From NCBI GenBank assembly GCA_964035795.1, contig OZ038322.1, forward strand, positions 4,640,925 through 4,704,924: a stretch of DNA of 64,000 nucleotides, read 5' to 3'. The notes under the pieces are model-generated. The model saw only the letters and a program-made list of their open reading frames with translations, did not search any database and was not told the DNA's origin. Shown in pieces: positions 42,091-56,420 of this stretch (the first letter of the stretch is position 1; each line of letters begins with the position of its first letter). The translations under genes were made by a program, and so were the position numbers. The DNA is from Pterobdella sp. o SKG-2022 (lineage: Eukaryota; Annelida; Clitellata; Hirudinida; Piscicolidae).

Positions 42091-45000
42091 ATGCTCAAAC
42101 AACATCAAGTGCCTCCCTTTGAAGTGATCCAAAACATTGATTTTATGCAGCAAAAGAATTCACTTGTGTTCAAAAACTCTTGTTTGTTAACGAACGAAAA
42201 TGACAACAGAAACAAAAGTAATCTCGTTAATAATAATTTCAATTTTAATTCTTTAGAATCAAATAGAAATAGTTATTCATCAGCTTTTTCACCGCCTTCT
42301 TTAAAAAATGTCAATTCATTCAGTGATTCAAGAGATAATTTGCTCAAAAACCTACCACAAAGCCTTAATTTTGTTTCCACTCCTTCAAATATTTTAAATA
42401 TTTCTAAAGCTGTGAATGTTTCAAACGGGTCGATGCCATATTTCAGCGGCCATATTGGTGACAAATCTGATGCCTCGACACTTAATGGTTTTTCACCCAT
42501 TAGCAACACCTCCACACATGCTAAAGAATCCTATGTCTCGGATTATGATGCTAATAAAGTAAACAAAAGACTAAATACAAACACAAAGACTGATTTAGCC
42601 ATTGTAAAAACGTCAAATGAACTACCTTCAAACGTTGAGAATCCCGGGTTGAGAACTGATAGCAACGATAAAAATAACACAGAAGAAAAAACTGGCAGAA
42701 GTAGCCATAGACGTAAACAACCTCGCCAACAACTTAAATGTCATAGAAAAAAACTAGAACTATCTAAGGGTACACCAAGTCCTGTTAGCGATGATGGAGA
42801 GTCAATGAAGAACAGTTGCGATGATATTAATGAACAGTTTGAAAACTCCAACAGTATTTCTGTAGATCATAACGGGCTTAATAATAACACCTATGATAGA
42901 AACTCATTCAAAGAAACTACGTTCAGGCATGAAAACGCATTTTATGATGATCAAATCAAGATAAATAACGCTAAAGTTAATATCTGTCAAAATAATGGTG
43001 AAGTGAAAAATAGTGAAATCTTCCATAAAAATGGTTTTCCAAGAATAGAAGGTTCAGATTTTTTGGATAAAATACAAAAACGGAAAAAACTTTCTTTGTT
43101 AGCCCATCATAACCTCAAAAAAGTTTGCCTCAAACCCCCAAAAAGTATTTCAAGCAAAGATGATAGAAACTTTAATGAGAACAGCAACGAAGATACTAAA
43201 GAAGAAAACGAGGTCTGCGATAGAAAGAGCATTAGCGATGATGATTCTAGCAACTTTCTAATCAATGGGAAAGAAGAATCAATAGAAAACGATGAAGAAG
43301 ATATATTTAACATAAGAAACACAATCTCACCAGATAAAAACCTTTATAACAGAATCCCCATCTCCGGCTTGGATAATGCTAATTCTAGCAGACTCAATAC
43401 AAATCCCGTCAGCACAAATGGGCTTTTCGGTCTTTTCAGTAGTCCAGTCTTTAATTCTTGGAACATCATCCAAAACATGAGTACTATTCATTTTTTTTTA
43501 TATAATTTTCTAATGGCCAGTTTGATCTTTAGTTCATCATTATAACTGTACACTTTAACTGTCTTTCTCATGTATTAAAAACGCGTATTTTCGACTTAAA
43601 TCATTGTTATAACTTCTGTATTGTTTTATTCACCCTATAGTAGCAAACAACTCTGAAAAAACATTTAAACATAGCATCAACGGCAACTCCAACCACATCA
43701 ACCGGCCTAATGCTGATGGACCGAAGGTTTGTACCCTCACCTTCTTCTCCTCCACCACACGAGCCAGCCCAGCCCCAATGGACTTTCGAAGAACAATTCA
43801 AACAAGTATTACTTGCAGTTATACCATTGTTTTGTGATAGACAACACAACGTAAGATATCCTCATAACCTCAAACTATAATGTTCTTGTGTCATGAGCTA
43901 AGTAATATAAGATGAAGGTATACCATCGTTTTACACTGTTGGATTGATGGAATGATATTGAATGGAGATGATTAATACTTAACTGGCATAATATTATGAA
44001 ATAGGTGTGATTTTACAATTTCAACTTAAAAATAAAGTCTTTGACCAAAAAATTTTGAATCAGCGTGATCTGCACATAATAATGATTTAATTGCAGCTGT
44101 ATGAAATCAACGATGACCCAAAGAGAAAAGAGTTTTTGGATGATTTGTTCTCCTTCATGCAGAAAAGAGGTTTTAAACTTTATTCCATATTGGAAAAAAG
44201 CTCTAAAAATTAAAACAAATTGAAATATTAAATTGAAATATTGGTTAGCCACTCATTTACAATGTTAACGAAAAGCTTCGTACTTTTTAAATAAAAATTT
44301 ATAGTGTTCAAAAATTTTGTTATTATATTATTGTAGAACAATGTTTTTTTGAGTTAGAAAATGGGTCAACAATTTTTTAACTAGGCCTTTGAAATCAATC
44401 AGTTATTTGAAATAGGTCTTCAATATTTTATTTAAGGCTTCTCTGTCGAGTGCTAATCAAATTGGTTGTCCGTTTAACTCTATTCAAAAAGATTATAGTG
44501 CAATTTTTTTCTAATTCTTAGAGAGATAATTTATAGTCAAATATAAGAACTCTGAGATATTTTTGACGATAAAAAAAGACCTTAAAATAATTAATCGAGA
44601 AATACTGCTGTAGACTAACTTGAAATGTTGAACGAGAAAAATAAGACAATTTTATGCTTCAAAAACACCGAATCTAGAATTGATGATAACTTCAACTTTA
44701 TAATAAAAGTGGCTCAACTATAGTTTAAGTAGTAACCTTCATATTGAAAATGAACAAAAAAAACAATGATTTGATGAGATTTATTAATTCAGGAAGCTTT
44801 TCAATTTCTCGGAAGAATTCGCCATGATGACGATTATTTCTGAGAAATTTAAAATTTTGTTGAATATAAAACTTACGTAACTATTGTGTTTTTCTGTTAT
44901 ATTTCATAAGGTAGTTGTTCTGAAGAATAAATATCATTTAAAAATGCTCTTATTTTGGAGTTGAAATAAAAATAATGAAAGCATTCATAAACTTTTTTCT

Positions 45001-48000
45001 ACCATAAAGCACTAATAACTATGAGATAATTTTTAACTACGATTAGTGATAGGTTTCTGAAATACTTTTTGAAAACTAGACTAACAACAAATGTTTTAAA
45101 ATCACGTTGAAACAACTATAACTTCGTATATCGATACTTTAACAAAGACTGAATATTTTAAAATGCTTATTTATCAGAAATATATAAATAATATGAATAA
45201 TATAAAAAATAGGATTTGAAAAAAATATTTCAAAAATTAGTTTGTATAAATTTTTTTGAGAATTTTAAAAATATTTTATACCCTGTCAAATTTTTCTTTT
45301 TTTACAATTATCTCTTCAAAGCAACGAATTGTTTGCTGTAGTTCCAGGAAGCCAAATCTTTTGAAGTAATCTGGAGAGAGTTATTGAAGATAACATCAAG
45401 AATATTTTAATAAAACAAAAATTTGTGACAACGAATGAGGGAAAAGATAAATTAAAGGTTTTTAACTAAAAACTCGTGTAGATTAAAAGAAGATTTTGCA
45501 TTTCATTAAACAATAAATTTGAAAAAAAATTTGTAAATAACAAGAGAGCAAAGAATTTAAAAAATTCTTTTTCATCTCTTAATTGATAATTAGGTCGGTA
45601 ACATAGCTATGCATTTCCAAGAGTTTTTTACATTTTATTTGCCTCTTTATAGATAAATCTTGCATGTTTTAGTCTCCCATTTTTACCTTCTTTAAAACTA
45701 TGTGTTTTAGTGAATTTTGGCAGCCATTCACAAACTAAAGAAAGTTTTATTTCGAGACGTGATATTAATTGGAATTGAATGAATGTTTCCCCTCCTAAAC
45801 AAAAATACTCTTTAATCAAACACAGCTCAAATACATTTTAATCTCTTCACACCATTTTTCAAAAAAATTTTATTGAGACTAAAATCAAACCCCGTTAAAA
45901 ATAAGTAATAAATTACTTTTTGTAGTATAAGATGTTCTTGAGATGAATAAGTGCCACTAATGCCTTCCAGGAGAGATTCACCATTATGATTAATCCATAA
46001 ACATACCCAATCTATAAGCCAAATCTATAAAACTGATGAATTTTGTTGATTTTTTTGTAAGAGTTATTTATGAAGTTTGAAAGTCAGTTATTAAGCCGCT
46101 CCTAACTGAAGTTTTGGTTGCGCAATTTATTACTTTTACGAGGCATGTGGAGAAATTAATTGAAAAAATCATAAGAAATTATATAAAACAAACACGTTTA
46201 TTCGAGAAATTAGCTAAAATTTTCCATTACTGAAATCTCATCATAACTAATTGTTGAAATATTAAGATAGAATAGGATATTTATACAGACATTTAATAGA
46301 GACTTCCAACACTATCACAGGGACACCAGTCAACCGCATTCCCATAATGGCGAAACAAACGTTAGATTTACACGAGTTGTTTCAATTGGTGGTCTCTAAG
46401 GGAGGTCTGGTTGAAGTGATCAACAAGAAGTTATGGAGGGAAGTCACCAAAGGACTCAATCTGCCCTCTTCAATTACCAGTGCCGCTTTCACGCTCAGAA
46501 CTCAGTTAATACCCCTTTTCATTGGTTTATTTTGGTATCAATATTCAATACTCATCACATGCTATAAATGCTGTGAAATAACTCTGTTGAACTATTTTTA
46601 TCTACAGCACAAGATTTTGTTTAAAAATATTCCTTAAAACAATGAAAATATCATATCTAACCAGATACATGAAGTATTTATACCCGTATGAGTGTGAACG
46701 TCTGCATCTGAGTACACTGAGTGAGTTGCAGTATGCAGTGGATGGTAATAAGAGAGAAGGGAAGAAACCACAAGGAGAAGAATCAATAAGGAATGGAAGT
46801 TCCTCGCCTTTCTCCAAGCAAGTCTCCACGGGTCTTTCAGGTAGCTTATATAGTTTTATCGTGTGGTTATGTGTTGTTTGAAGTGTGAGAAGGATTGAGA
46901 AATTTGTGATGGTTATGGATGGAGTGATGTTTTTTATATGTTTGAATTAATATAAATGTTTTACTTAAAACGTCTAACAACAATAATCTTATGTAACTAC
47001 CTAGATCATTCAAAGTGATATTTCGTTAGTGAGTTATTTATGGTAGTGATGATGCTTTGTTTTTTCATCAGAGTTCATTTCAGCAGTTTGCATTGAAAAA
47101 CAAGTCATAATAAAATTTGTTATACACATTTGAATACAGAAAAAAAAATACAAACTGGAAATATTTGAAAAGTCTTTGACATCGAAAATCGATGACTTTA
47201 ATACATTTTTAGGTTCAAATTAGTTCCCGAATTATGGTTTTATTAACAATTTTTCAATGTAATTTCTATTATTATAATTACTATTTAGTTAAATCAAAAT
47301 TAACTCCAAATAATATTTCATTTTCACTATCCTATTAATATTATATTATATTATCTTACTAAAATAATTATTAAATTTTTAATTATTTTCTGGACCCAAA
47401 GAAATACAAACAGGTTAAATAATAAAAGCTCAAAATGTCAAAATCTTTCAAAACTTCCAACACAAATATACCTTTAATGCCGAAGTGTCATAGTCTTCCT
47501 AGTACAGGCCTTCTCGACACTAAGTGCATTTATGATTGATGCTTCATGGCGCTGCATCTTTTAATTGCTTCTGATTAATTTCTAAACGATTTTCTATAGG
47601 TTTTAAGTTAATTTTATTGTAAATGATGAAGGTTTGGTTTTGAACGTCGAGAGTATTTAACGTAATATTCAATACAGTATTGCTTTATCTATGTAATTCA
47701 GTAAGGTTGTTCTGCTAATAAATTTGTTGTTTGAATTGTATTTACACTAGGCACATTTAGTTTTTTTTCTTCTAATTCAATTTTTCAAGCATCAATATTA
47801 AACTTCCATAATCTGCCCATCAAACTCACACTTAAAGATATTTCAACGAGTTCAAAGTTGAAAAAAAAAAAAATTCTTCAAGATTCTTACACGGATAAAT
47901 AATGCCTCGATTTCCATTTATAAGTTTTTTTAATTACGGCTATTTAAAAATGTTTATACATATATGATAGACTCCCTATTACGGTTTGAACAACTCCAGC

Positions 48001-51000
48001 AGGAGTGTAGCAAGTTATGAAAGATTTGTGTGAAAATTGGAATTCATCATTGTTATATTTATCATAGAGGTAATAAACAATATAAAATATAATAAATCAT
48101 TTGGAATTCTATTGTTCATAATCAATTTTTTTGAAAGTTTCATTAAAACCCCTTTTGAAACTGTCTTTTACCATTGAAAGTTGTTCTAAATGGTAATATG
48201 CTCTGCGAAAAAATCTTAAGTTGATTTCAAAAACTTTCTTATTTTCTAAATGCCAAATTTATTGACTCAAATCAAATAACATACAAAGCTTTGAAACAAA
48301 ACAGTATAAATTGTTTTTAAATTATCAAACACAACTTTAGTTAACTCAACACTATCAAATTTGTCGCAAAATAATTGAAAAGTTCAAAACTGTACTTGAA
48401 TTTAATATTTTAAACCATTCTTCAAACGAACTCAAATACCCTCAAATCTCTAAACCAATGTAAATCAATGTAACATCATCTCAACTCTCCACACACTTCT
48501 GCATGAGAATACTCAGGCATTGTGTATCAGGGTTAAAAGTGGCCATCACATTCTCACATCTCACTCTGGCTGGCAACTCAAAGTGGAAGAAATACTGGTT
48601 GTCTGCTTCTAATAGAATGTCTTCTTCGGAGACTTCAAGGGCACACACATCGACACACTGCACTCCAGGTAGCCAGACTCTCATCCCTAATTGGTCACCA
48701 GCTAATGTATGTAGTTGGTGCACCGGAGTTTTGATCTCGCTTGTCTCCATGTTCTGTATCTCTTCGATTATGATTTTCGATTTCTTCTTTTTTTGTTTTG
48801 TTTCGATCACCAAATTATTTTCTGTCAGTTCATCTTCTTGTGTGCTTGATTCTTTGAGTTTGGCGTTATTGAGAATATCTTCAAACAGATCTGAGGCAGG
48901 TTGAGTAGGTTTTTTCTTATGGAACCTTTCCATTATAGATTCTATAGCTTCCTCTTTACTCCCACCACACTCATTGTGTAAAGTATAATCCCTACAAATG
49001 ACCACATTGTTTTCTTTCTCTATACAATCCAGTGCCAGTTGTATGATGGTATTTTTGAGATGGCTGTTTGGATCGGTGAGGTGCTTAGTGAAGAGCTGTG
49101 GGTTGAAGGCTATTGATATCATCTTGCCGGTTTTATTTGGCAAGTTTTTTAAAACTCCAGAACATAGCGGCACAGAATCTTGATCTGATTTGGGTGTTGG
49201 CACCTTTCCCCACTCGAATATGTTTACGTAAATCGACATCGAGAGGGGGTTTTTAAGAGCAGTCTTGACCGTCATTTTGAAAATTAATTGTTCCTTCTTG
49301 GACGCTTCTAACCCTTCTTTCAATTGTTTGTCTATGAACTGTTTGTAGGCTTGTGGGTTTGTGCAGCTCATCTCGTCTAGCATGTTCCAGAACTGTTGCA
49401 CTTGTTTCATGTTGATGTTGTCTCCCATTATTGATCCTGCTACTAGTGGTCAACTATTATCTTTTGGTTCTTATTTAGGTATATTAAGTTCCTTCAAACT
49501 TGTTTCAGATAGTTATTCTTGATAGATTTTTGGTTAATTAGTAAACAGGTTTTATAGCAAATTTTTTGCTAGAAAATTGGTCAGTCAGAAGCAGAAACTT
49601 TCAAATTGAAGGACTTTACAAAAAAAACTTTAGTAAATAATAATTCAATTATATTTATAAGCTTTCATTATCAACTAAATATATAATTTTATGAAAATTT
49701 GACTTCAACATACAATTAAAATATATTTATTTGTAAAGAACTTTTTATTCAAATCATCGGTAAAACACGCTTTACGGTTACTATGGTAACTAGTAATAAG
49801 CTATTTTAAATGTGAACTAAGATAATGAGTTTTTTGTACATTTAAACTGAATAAGTTTTTCATGAATTTAAATTATAAAAACTAATTTTTTTAGTTTAAA
49901 AGTTATAATTTTTCAAAAATAAATATGAGCTGAAATGATGATTTATTTATGAATTTAGTTACAATTTTAATTTTTAATAATTTAAACTAAATTAAACATT
50001 AATTTTCATCAAATCACAAAAACAAAAAAATAAAACAAAAAGAACTGTTGTAACTTCCCTCAATTATATTCTTCAACTCATGTAAATGATTTTTCAAATT
50101 GTTTTTGCATTTCTTCACGCACATCGTGCTTCCAAGTTTCAAACTAATAAATTTTTCATAGAAACTTATCTATTTATATTATACTACCTCTATAATAAGC
50201 CTATAAAAATTTTTCTATGCTAATTCTCTATACAAATCTTTTTATAAAAATTTTCTACACTCATTTTTTTCTATTAGTTTCCCATACTAATGCTTCTATA
50301 TTAGTTTCTTCATACTAATTTCTTCATAAAAATGAAACCTGTTGACCACTAAATTTTTACGATTATTCTCCAAAACACCTCATTACTGTAACTCCAAACA
50401 AGCAGCTGTCCATAAAATAAATATTACTATTACAATACTATCACCATGATGTAGCAATACTATCACTATATTATCACATTTTCCTCATAATAATACTGTA
50501 TTACTATTACAATATTAGATATGTGGCCTAGAAACTTATGAAGTTAATGCAACTGTAATCTTATTCATAATTTAAATTTTAAATATGAAAATTTTGCAAT
50601 ACTATTATAATACTATTAGGAATGTGGAAATTTATCATTGAAATACAAAAGAAAAAATAGTTTAAGGGGAGTATTATTGAAACATAGAAATCATCATCAG
50701 GAGTAATGAATTGATTAGTGGCGACTAGACCATCAATACATATGCAACAACTGACGCTTTTGATAATTTCAATGAAAATAGTTTTTGGATTAGTGCCGGC
50801 TTTTCATCTTCATCATAGTTTTCTTAATTAAAAATTTTCCATCTGCTCAAATACACAATCTGCGTTTAAAAACCATTGAAAAGCGAAATGGAAACATTGA
50901 GTAGGAAATATGCCACAGTTGAATGGAAAATAATACATGCCTTGACACCACTTATCTTCACCGCATAGCACGTTAAGCGCCAATTTTTTATTTCTTTCGT

Positions 51001-52728
51001 TTCAATCATCTCGAATTTGTTTGACACAAGTTTATTTTTTTATAATATATAGGTTTAGTATATATTTTTGAATGTCAGTTCTTCCATGATTTTTTGTTCA
51101 TTCAGTCGGTAGTGTTTCACGATAGAAGTCAAAACACCGTTTTAAAACACTGCAGTTAATGGTTTCACTTAAACTTAATTGATCTTACTAAAACACAAAG
51201 CCATATCTTAATATATCTATAATTTTTTTTTATACTTTTTCAAAAATTTTCATATTTAAAAAAAATATTTTTATCAGTGAATTAAATTTTTCTTTTCTCT
51301 GAAGATTTCTAATGAACTGATTCTGTTAATGGTTATTTCCCTGCTTTAAGAATCATTATTCTCATGATTTACTCTCCTTTTTGTTTCAGCATAAATTTTT
51401 GATATTTATGTACCTTGCATCAAAATATACACCTATGATTTAGGATTTGAAGTTCAACGTTAAAAAACGAATTAGCTTTGATGAGGAAAGATAAAATTTT
51501 TTAGGAATTTAAAAATCGCTGAATTTTGTTATTTTCATGAAATATTTGGTTTAAATTCATAAATTGAAACAAAATCTTAATGGATGAAAATCAAAATTAA
51601 AGACAAAAACGATAGCAATTAAGCATAAGTAGTAGCAGTTGTTGTAAGAAGTTAAGTCTACTGACAGGTAATTTATTTATTGGAAGTTGTTCATCATACT
51701 CATCTATCTGTTAAATTGGTGTATGTGAAGTTTGTGCGTGTTCTTTGTTTGCTAAGTATTCATAATGGCAACAATGTAGTGCGTTCACCTACAGAAAAAT
51801 TGAAAGCTAAAGCATCCTTGAGTCATAGTAATACTCAATCTAACAGCAAACCAACTAATCAACCACCCAATTATCTGCTCCAATCACTAGTTGGTTCTTT
51901 GCATCAACCTATCAAAAACACTTCCCATAACCTTTTCCAGCATTTTCCACCTCCACACATGCTTTTTCCACTCAGTAATCTTTCCCATAGTAATGCTCTG
52001 AGAGTTCTCAGTGAGAATGAAACCGCAGCCATGGCTACTAAAGCTATGGTGCAGATGACTAAACGCTTGAAGGAAATGTCTTCAGAAAGAATAGATGAAA
52101 CTGAAAGAGATAGGCGTCGGAGTAAAAGTGAATCTAGTAGTGAAAATAACGATAATGTAGATAACCCGCAACCAGATCACAAACCAAATCAAAGAACAAG
52201 CGATAAAACCTCGTTTGAGAATTCGAGCAAAAACAGTGATGAACAAAGTGTGACGAGCAATGATAGTGGTACAGTTGCGAGCAAGAGCAAGTTTGAAGAA
52301 AGTGAAAAAGTCCCAAAAGTTGTTCAAAATGACGACTCGAAGAAAAAGTTGGATGATAGACATGACATCAATATTAAACTTGTCTCAATGGGTTGGCTTA
52401 TAAATTTTATTGATAAGTATAATTGAAGCAGCAATATTGTATTTATAACGTAATAAAAATTAAATAAAACTAAATTTACAAGCAATACCAGACCATTAAA
52501 GTTATTTCATTGTGAATTTACTAACTTTTATTCATCGGTTATTTAATTATTTAAAAATAGCACATCCCTACCTACCATTTGGACATTTTTAACAATTTAA
52601 CACTATGAAAACGACCTTCAACAGTGAAGCTACAGGAGGAAACTACGGAAGGAATGAACGTGAGTATTGAGTTTGGTGGCAGAAGATATACCGGCTTCCT
52701 TCAACAACAACAAAAACAACAACTATAA
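42091..52728 (+). CDS. ARID3: ARID3 / dead ringer transcription factor (ARID plus REKLES domains)
   Basis: Nuclear factor that binds A/T-rich DNA. Exons, phase-consistent, 889 residues: 42091-43480, 43675-43805, 44097-44169, 46321-46504, 46665-46840, about 51780-52391, 52625-52728. The first exon is a long Asn/Ser-rich region with a basic patch (RRKQPRQQLKCHRKK) and an acidic stretch. The extended ARID runs QWTFEEQFKQ, LYEINDDPKRKEFLDDLF, PVNRIPIMAKQTLDLHELF, GGLVEVINKKLWREVTKGLN, SITSAAFTLRTQYMKYLYPY, nearly identical to vertebrate ARID3 and fly retained. The last exon encodes the REKLES-type GMNVSIEFGGRRYTGFL and ends in QQQQKQQL. The acceptors at 43675 and 51780 were chosen by phase and are weak; another small exon could lie in the 4.9-kb intron. 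The start codon is the first ATG of an exon that is open further upstream. Confidence 0.93.
44170..46320 (+). other. ARID3 intron
   Basis: 2.1-kb A+T-rich intron between two ARID exons (GTTTTA donor, ATCACAG acceptor). No nested gene or repeat recognised. Confidence 0.6.
48481..49428 (-). CDS. PIH1D2: PIH1D2, PIH1-domain co-chaperone; intronless, nested in an ARID3 intron
   Basis: 315-residue single-exon frame, ATG at 49428. The N-terminus QQFWNMLDEMSCTNPQAY and KQFIDKQLKEGLE matches PIH1D2, followed by the PIH1 core (YVNIFEWGKVPTPKSD, VPLCSG, IAFNPQLF, IIQLALDCIEKEN). An acidic/Lys-rich linker leads to a C-terminal CS/p23-like beta domain (MRVWLPGVQCVDVCALEVSE, FHFELPARV). Human PIH1D2 has almost the same length. 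PIH proteins work with HSP90 and RUVBL1/2 in R2TP-like complexes, and PIH1D2 is known from the SPAG1-containing R2SP complex. The gene lies antisense in the ARID3 intron 46841-51779. The unbroken frame and conservation of both domains argue for a working gene. Confidence 0.92.
   Translation of the reverse strand: MGDNINMKQVQQFWNMLDEMSCTNPQAYKQFIDKQLKEGLEASKKEQLIFKMTVKTALKNPLSMSIYVNIFEWGKVPTPKSDQDSVPLCSGVLKNLPNKTGKMISIAFNPQLFTKHLTDPNSHLKNTIIQLALDCIEKENNVVICRDYTLHNECGGSKEEAIESIMERFHKKKPTQPASDLFEDILNNAKLKESSTQEDELTENNLVIETKQKKKKSKIIIEEIQNMETSEIKTPVHQLHTLAGDQLGMRVWLPGVQCVDVCALEVSEEDILLEADNQYFFHFELPARVRCENVMATFNPDTQCLSILMQKCVES
49429..51779. other. Remainder of the large ARID3 intron; upstream region of PIH1D2
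   Basis: A+T-rich, no other exon supported. The first few hundred bases should contain the PIH1D2 promoter. Confidence 0.45.
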
Positions 52729-52905
52729 TAATAACTATAAAAATAATAATAGCAACAATAATAACAAAAACAACATTAATAATAATGTTAACAATTCCTA
52801 TGACAACCAAAATAACAATTACTACAACAACCACTACAACAAAAAAAAATAAAAACCACAACAAAATCAACAACGGCACCAACAACAACAAAACCTTGGA
52901 TTATA
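52690..52905 (+). repeat. CAA/AAT-rich low-complexity tract spanning the ARID3 stop and 3' UTR
   Basis: Imperfect (CAA)n/(AAC)n/(AAT)n starting in the last codons of ARID3 (encoding QQQQKQQ) and running about 180 bp past the stop at 52726-52728. The C-terminal Gln run may therefore be a by-product of repeat growth. Confidence 0.85.
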
Positions 52906-55900
52906 CAAAAATACCAACGATATTTTGTATATATTACTGTTATGAACTTTAATGAAGCATAAAATGTTTATATTTCCATTCACTTTTAAATTTATTAAAA
53001 TTATACTGATCTCAAAGCAATAAAATTTCATGAGTTTTGATTTGAAATAGTTGTATTATTGAAACATTTTGAAAACTAATGCGCTTAATCTTTTTCAAAA
53101 TTTTTTTTAGCTTATGTAGATTTTCATTTTAAGATTTTGAAAAAACTATTTTCTAACTTTGCTTTTTTCTGTTGCAGTGTGGTTTTGTTAAATGTTGTTT
53201 ATAAATCTTTTGAAAGTGTTAAATCTCATAACTTTATTATCAAAGTAGCATCTTGCATTCAAAAATTCTCAATAAATCAGTCGCAAGCTACCCCAGGCGC
53301 CGACAATGAGCCAATTCGAAGTAATTAAATGGAATTTCTTTTATAAATGTTTTGCTTCACTTTAGATTGTTTGCGAAGTGATGCATTAAACATATTCTCA
53401 AAAATGATACATTTGATATAATGCGAAAAAGCAACAAAAAAATACACAAACAGGCTTCATAATTACTTTGAAGAATATAAACCCAAAAAGGAAATCTAGC
53501 TTTGAAACAAAAGGAAACTCTCATATTATTTGGGTCTCACTAGCACACACACTCCAACTAAGTCAACAATTGAAGTCTCCATTGTGCATCTGTCTGCAAC
53601 CAGGGTAGGGATTAAACTGTATGGGTAGCCTACTAGAAAAATAGTGGCCTTTGAAAGTTATCATTAGTTTCACTAAAAGTTTCATTTTTCTCTTTTCTAT
53701 GTTATGTTTCATGGGTTGTTTGAATTCCAATGAGTAATAAATAACTTTTAAATAATCAGCCTCAAACATTTTCTTGTTTTTATGATTCATAATAACTAAA
53801 TGTATTAGACACAAACTCAAAGTTATCCTACACAACAAGCTTTTCGTTATACTGGATAGCCCAAGTTCTACATAAGAAAGGCTTAGTTGAAACAATGGTA
53901 TGTCTGCCATGCTGTAAGATTAGTTGTTGAATGAACATTTTTGTGTCGAATGATTGATATCTATAGTAATGGATTGTGGTTGGCTGGTAAAATTTATTTG
54001 TTATTCGCCAGCAGGGAGTTTCCATAACTAATGCTTGGGTAGTTACACTGAAGATGAAAATTATGTATTTTCGTTCGCATTGGAGATATAATGAATTTTT
54101 ATCAACATTTTATCGAGTTTTGAAAGAATTTTACAGTAATATTATCAAAAGTGACTTTTTTACGTAGTAAATCTCCCTAAACTTGATTTCATTCAATTAA
54201 TTTCAAAGCTTTATCGACTGAAAAACTTGTGATCACGGCATTGAAAAATGGCGTGAAAAGGAAATTATGCATGGGTTATAAGGTCCAAATAATGATTCCC
54301 ATTGAATCTAAAAATCAATTCAATTTGAAAATAGATTAACATATAGATTTTTTGGTTACAAAGTCCATGTATTGATTATTTGGAATATTGAACTTTGGAA
54401 AAAAATTTTCCTTTTTAACAAAGTTTATTTATCGACTATTTTTTCAACTATTGGCTTTTGAAATTAAAAGTTCACTACACTCAACAATCTTTTGAGAACT
54501 CACAGATAAATAACATTGCGAATCATTTATATTAACGTTTCATGTTTAAAGCTCTTCAACTGAATAACTGTTCAAGAACCATAGTTCTTGAGTTAGTATG
54601 ACATAAACCCCAAGTTTTAATAAAAAAATATATAATTTGTAAAATACTTGTGTTTCATTTAATTTAAAAAATAAATAAATTTATTGTTTGAATTTTTCAA
54701 TTAAATATTAATTTCTTAAAACGTCAAACCAGCTTGGTCCTCCACTTTTTATTTAATATTCGCAAGCTTAACTAAGCCTCCAAAGCACTGGTTGGTATTA
54801 TTTATATTTAAAAAACTTTTTGAAAATTTTCTAAGTAATTTTAGTGCATTTAAACACTGTATCTTCAATTACTTCGTGTTTACTGTGAGATATAAATGTT
54901 AAAATAAAAGTTCAGACACCTCGTGCGTCTTTCACACGACAACGTTTTATGCTGAAATTCTAGCTTTTATCATTCAATAAATATATTTCAAAACTCTTCT
55001 ATTAAATTTTCTGGTAAAAAATATCATAAAAACAAAGTTATTTTTCGACATATTATTATGGATAATTGAAATTCAGCTCTCAAATTTAATTTTTCTCCTA
55101 GCTTATAAGCCCTTGTTTTAAACAATTGCGAGTATTAAAGACTTGCTCACACCCGCAATGAATTTCTGAATATTTAAAACATGATTTATTTCATAGTTTA
55201 TATCTTAATCAAGCTTTAATTTGATTTAGTTTTTACGCCAGTAAAAGTGAAATAATTGCAGAGGGGACAATTTTATTAATGTTAAAAAGAATTTATTGCG
55301 TCACTGGCTTAAAACTTAAATGTGGACAGAAATATGAAACCGGGCTTTTAAAGTGTTTGTTTAAATAAATACTTTATCTCAATGTTATAGGTCTTGAAAA
55401 AAAACTGGGGTGTTTTAAGAATATTAATTTTTTCGGCAAGCTATTAGGTAAATACTGTTTTTAGTATATATATTAAATAAATATTTAGTATAAATATTTA
55501 ATAAATATCATAAATATATGTATATTTACATTAACTAGACAGAAGTTTCCCAGTAATTGAACAGAGGAGAAGCTAATGAAGTAGTACATAAATAAAGTTT
55601 ATGGAAAAAATTCTTTTAAATTGGTGAAGTTTCACGCTATTCCAGGACTATAATGTCAAAATTTGAAATTTAAATGTTCAATTTTGAACAAATAAAAGCT
55701 TATATAAATTTTCTGTACAATTTTTATTTTTTGATTACTTTGTTGTGAAGCTAATGTAAGGTTAACTCTACAAATCTTTTCAATCTCTTGGGAAAGTTTA
55801 TACTATGAGAATTCATAATATTTAAATTAATGGCAAAATCACCTGTACGTGTAAAACAATAATATGAACCTGAATACCTTAAATATCAATATGAAATCAT

Positions 55901-56420
55901 ATGAGGTAAAGTTGAGAACTTCTGTCTTCATATTAATACGTTATATATGAACACCAACCTTCTCTATATATTTGAGTTATATATGTATATCTCTATACAA
56001 ACAGTTATGTATTTAAGGTGCATATATATTATAATAGCTTATATATTTAGGCCGTATTATGTCACACACTCGACCTTCGTCTATAATTATCTTTATTCCG
56101 GTTATAGGAACTTATTTAAAGGTGCAAAAGTTGTGTGTTTTAACTAGCTGGAGCTAATTTTTGTATTTGTAAGCTTATGAAATAACTTTTTTATGAAAGA
56201 GTGCTGTTTTTGTTTCTGATTGGAAGTTCAAAATAAATTTTATCTTTTCTCAAAACTTGCAAACTTCAACAAGCAAAACAACTAATTTAACAACTTATAA
56301 AAGCCACATTTTAAAGAACACCTACATACAATATAGGATATAATGCATACGATGGAGTAGAAACAACATTAAAACTACTGAAACTTTTTCCTTACGATAA
56401 CCGATACTGGCCCCTAAACA
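52906..56420. other. Intergenic region between ARID3 and PKC
   Basis: 3.5 kb, A+T-rich; short open frames on both strands show no domain, splice chain or codon pattern. Its right end should contain the PKC promoter or leader. Confidence 0.5.

Noticed and set aside
43727..43772. Possible 46-bp micro-intron in ARID3 before the ARID domain
   Set aside because: It would restore frame if the exon began right after TAG at 43640, but it is shorter than every other intron here. The acceptor at 43674 gives an uninterrupted phase-consistent exon rich in Pro/Ser, as expected before the ARID.
53563..54025. Two overlapping minus-strand frames between ARID3 and PKC
   Set aside because: No domain, no splice chain and no initiation context; typical of chance frames in this region.
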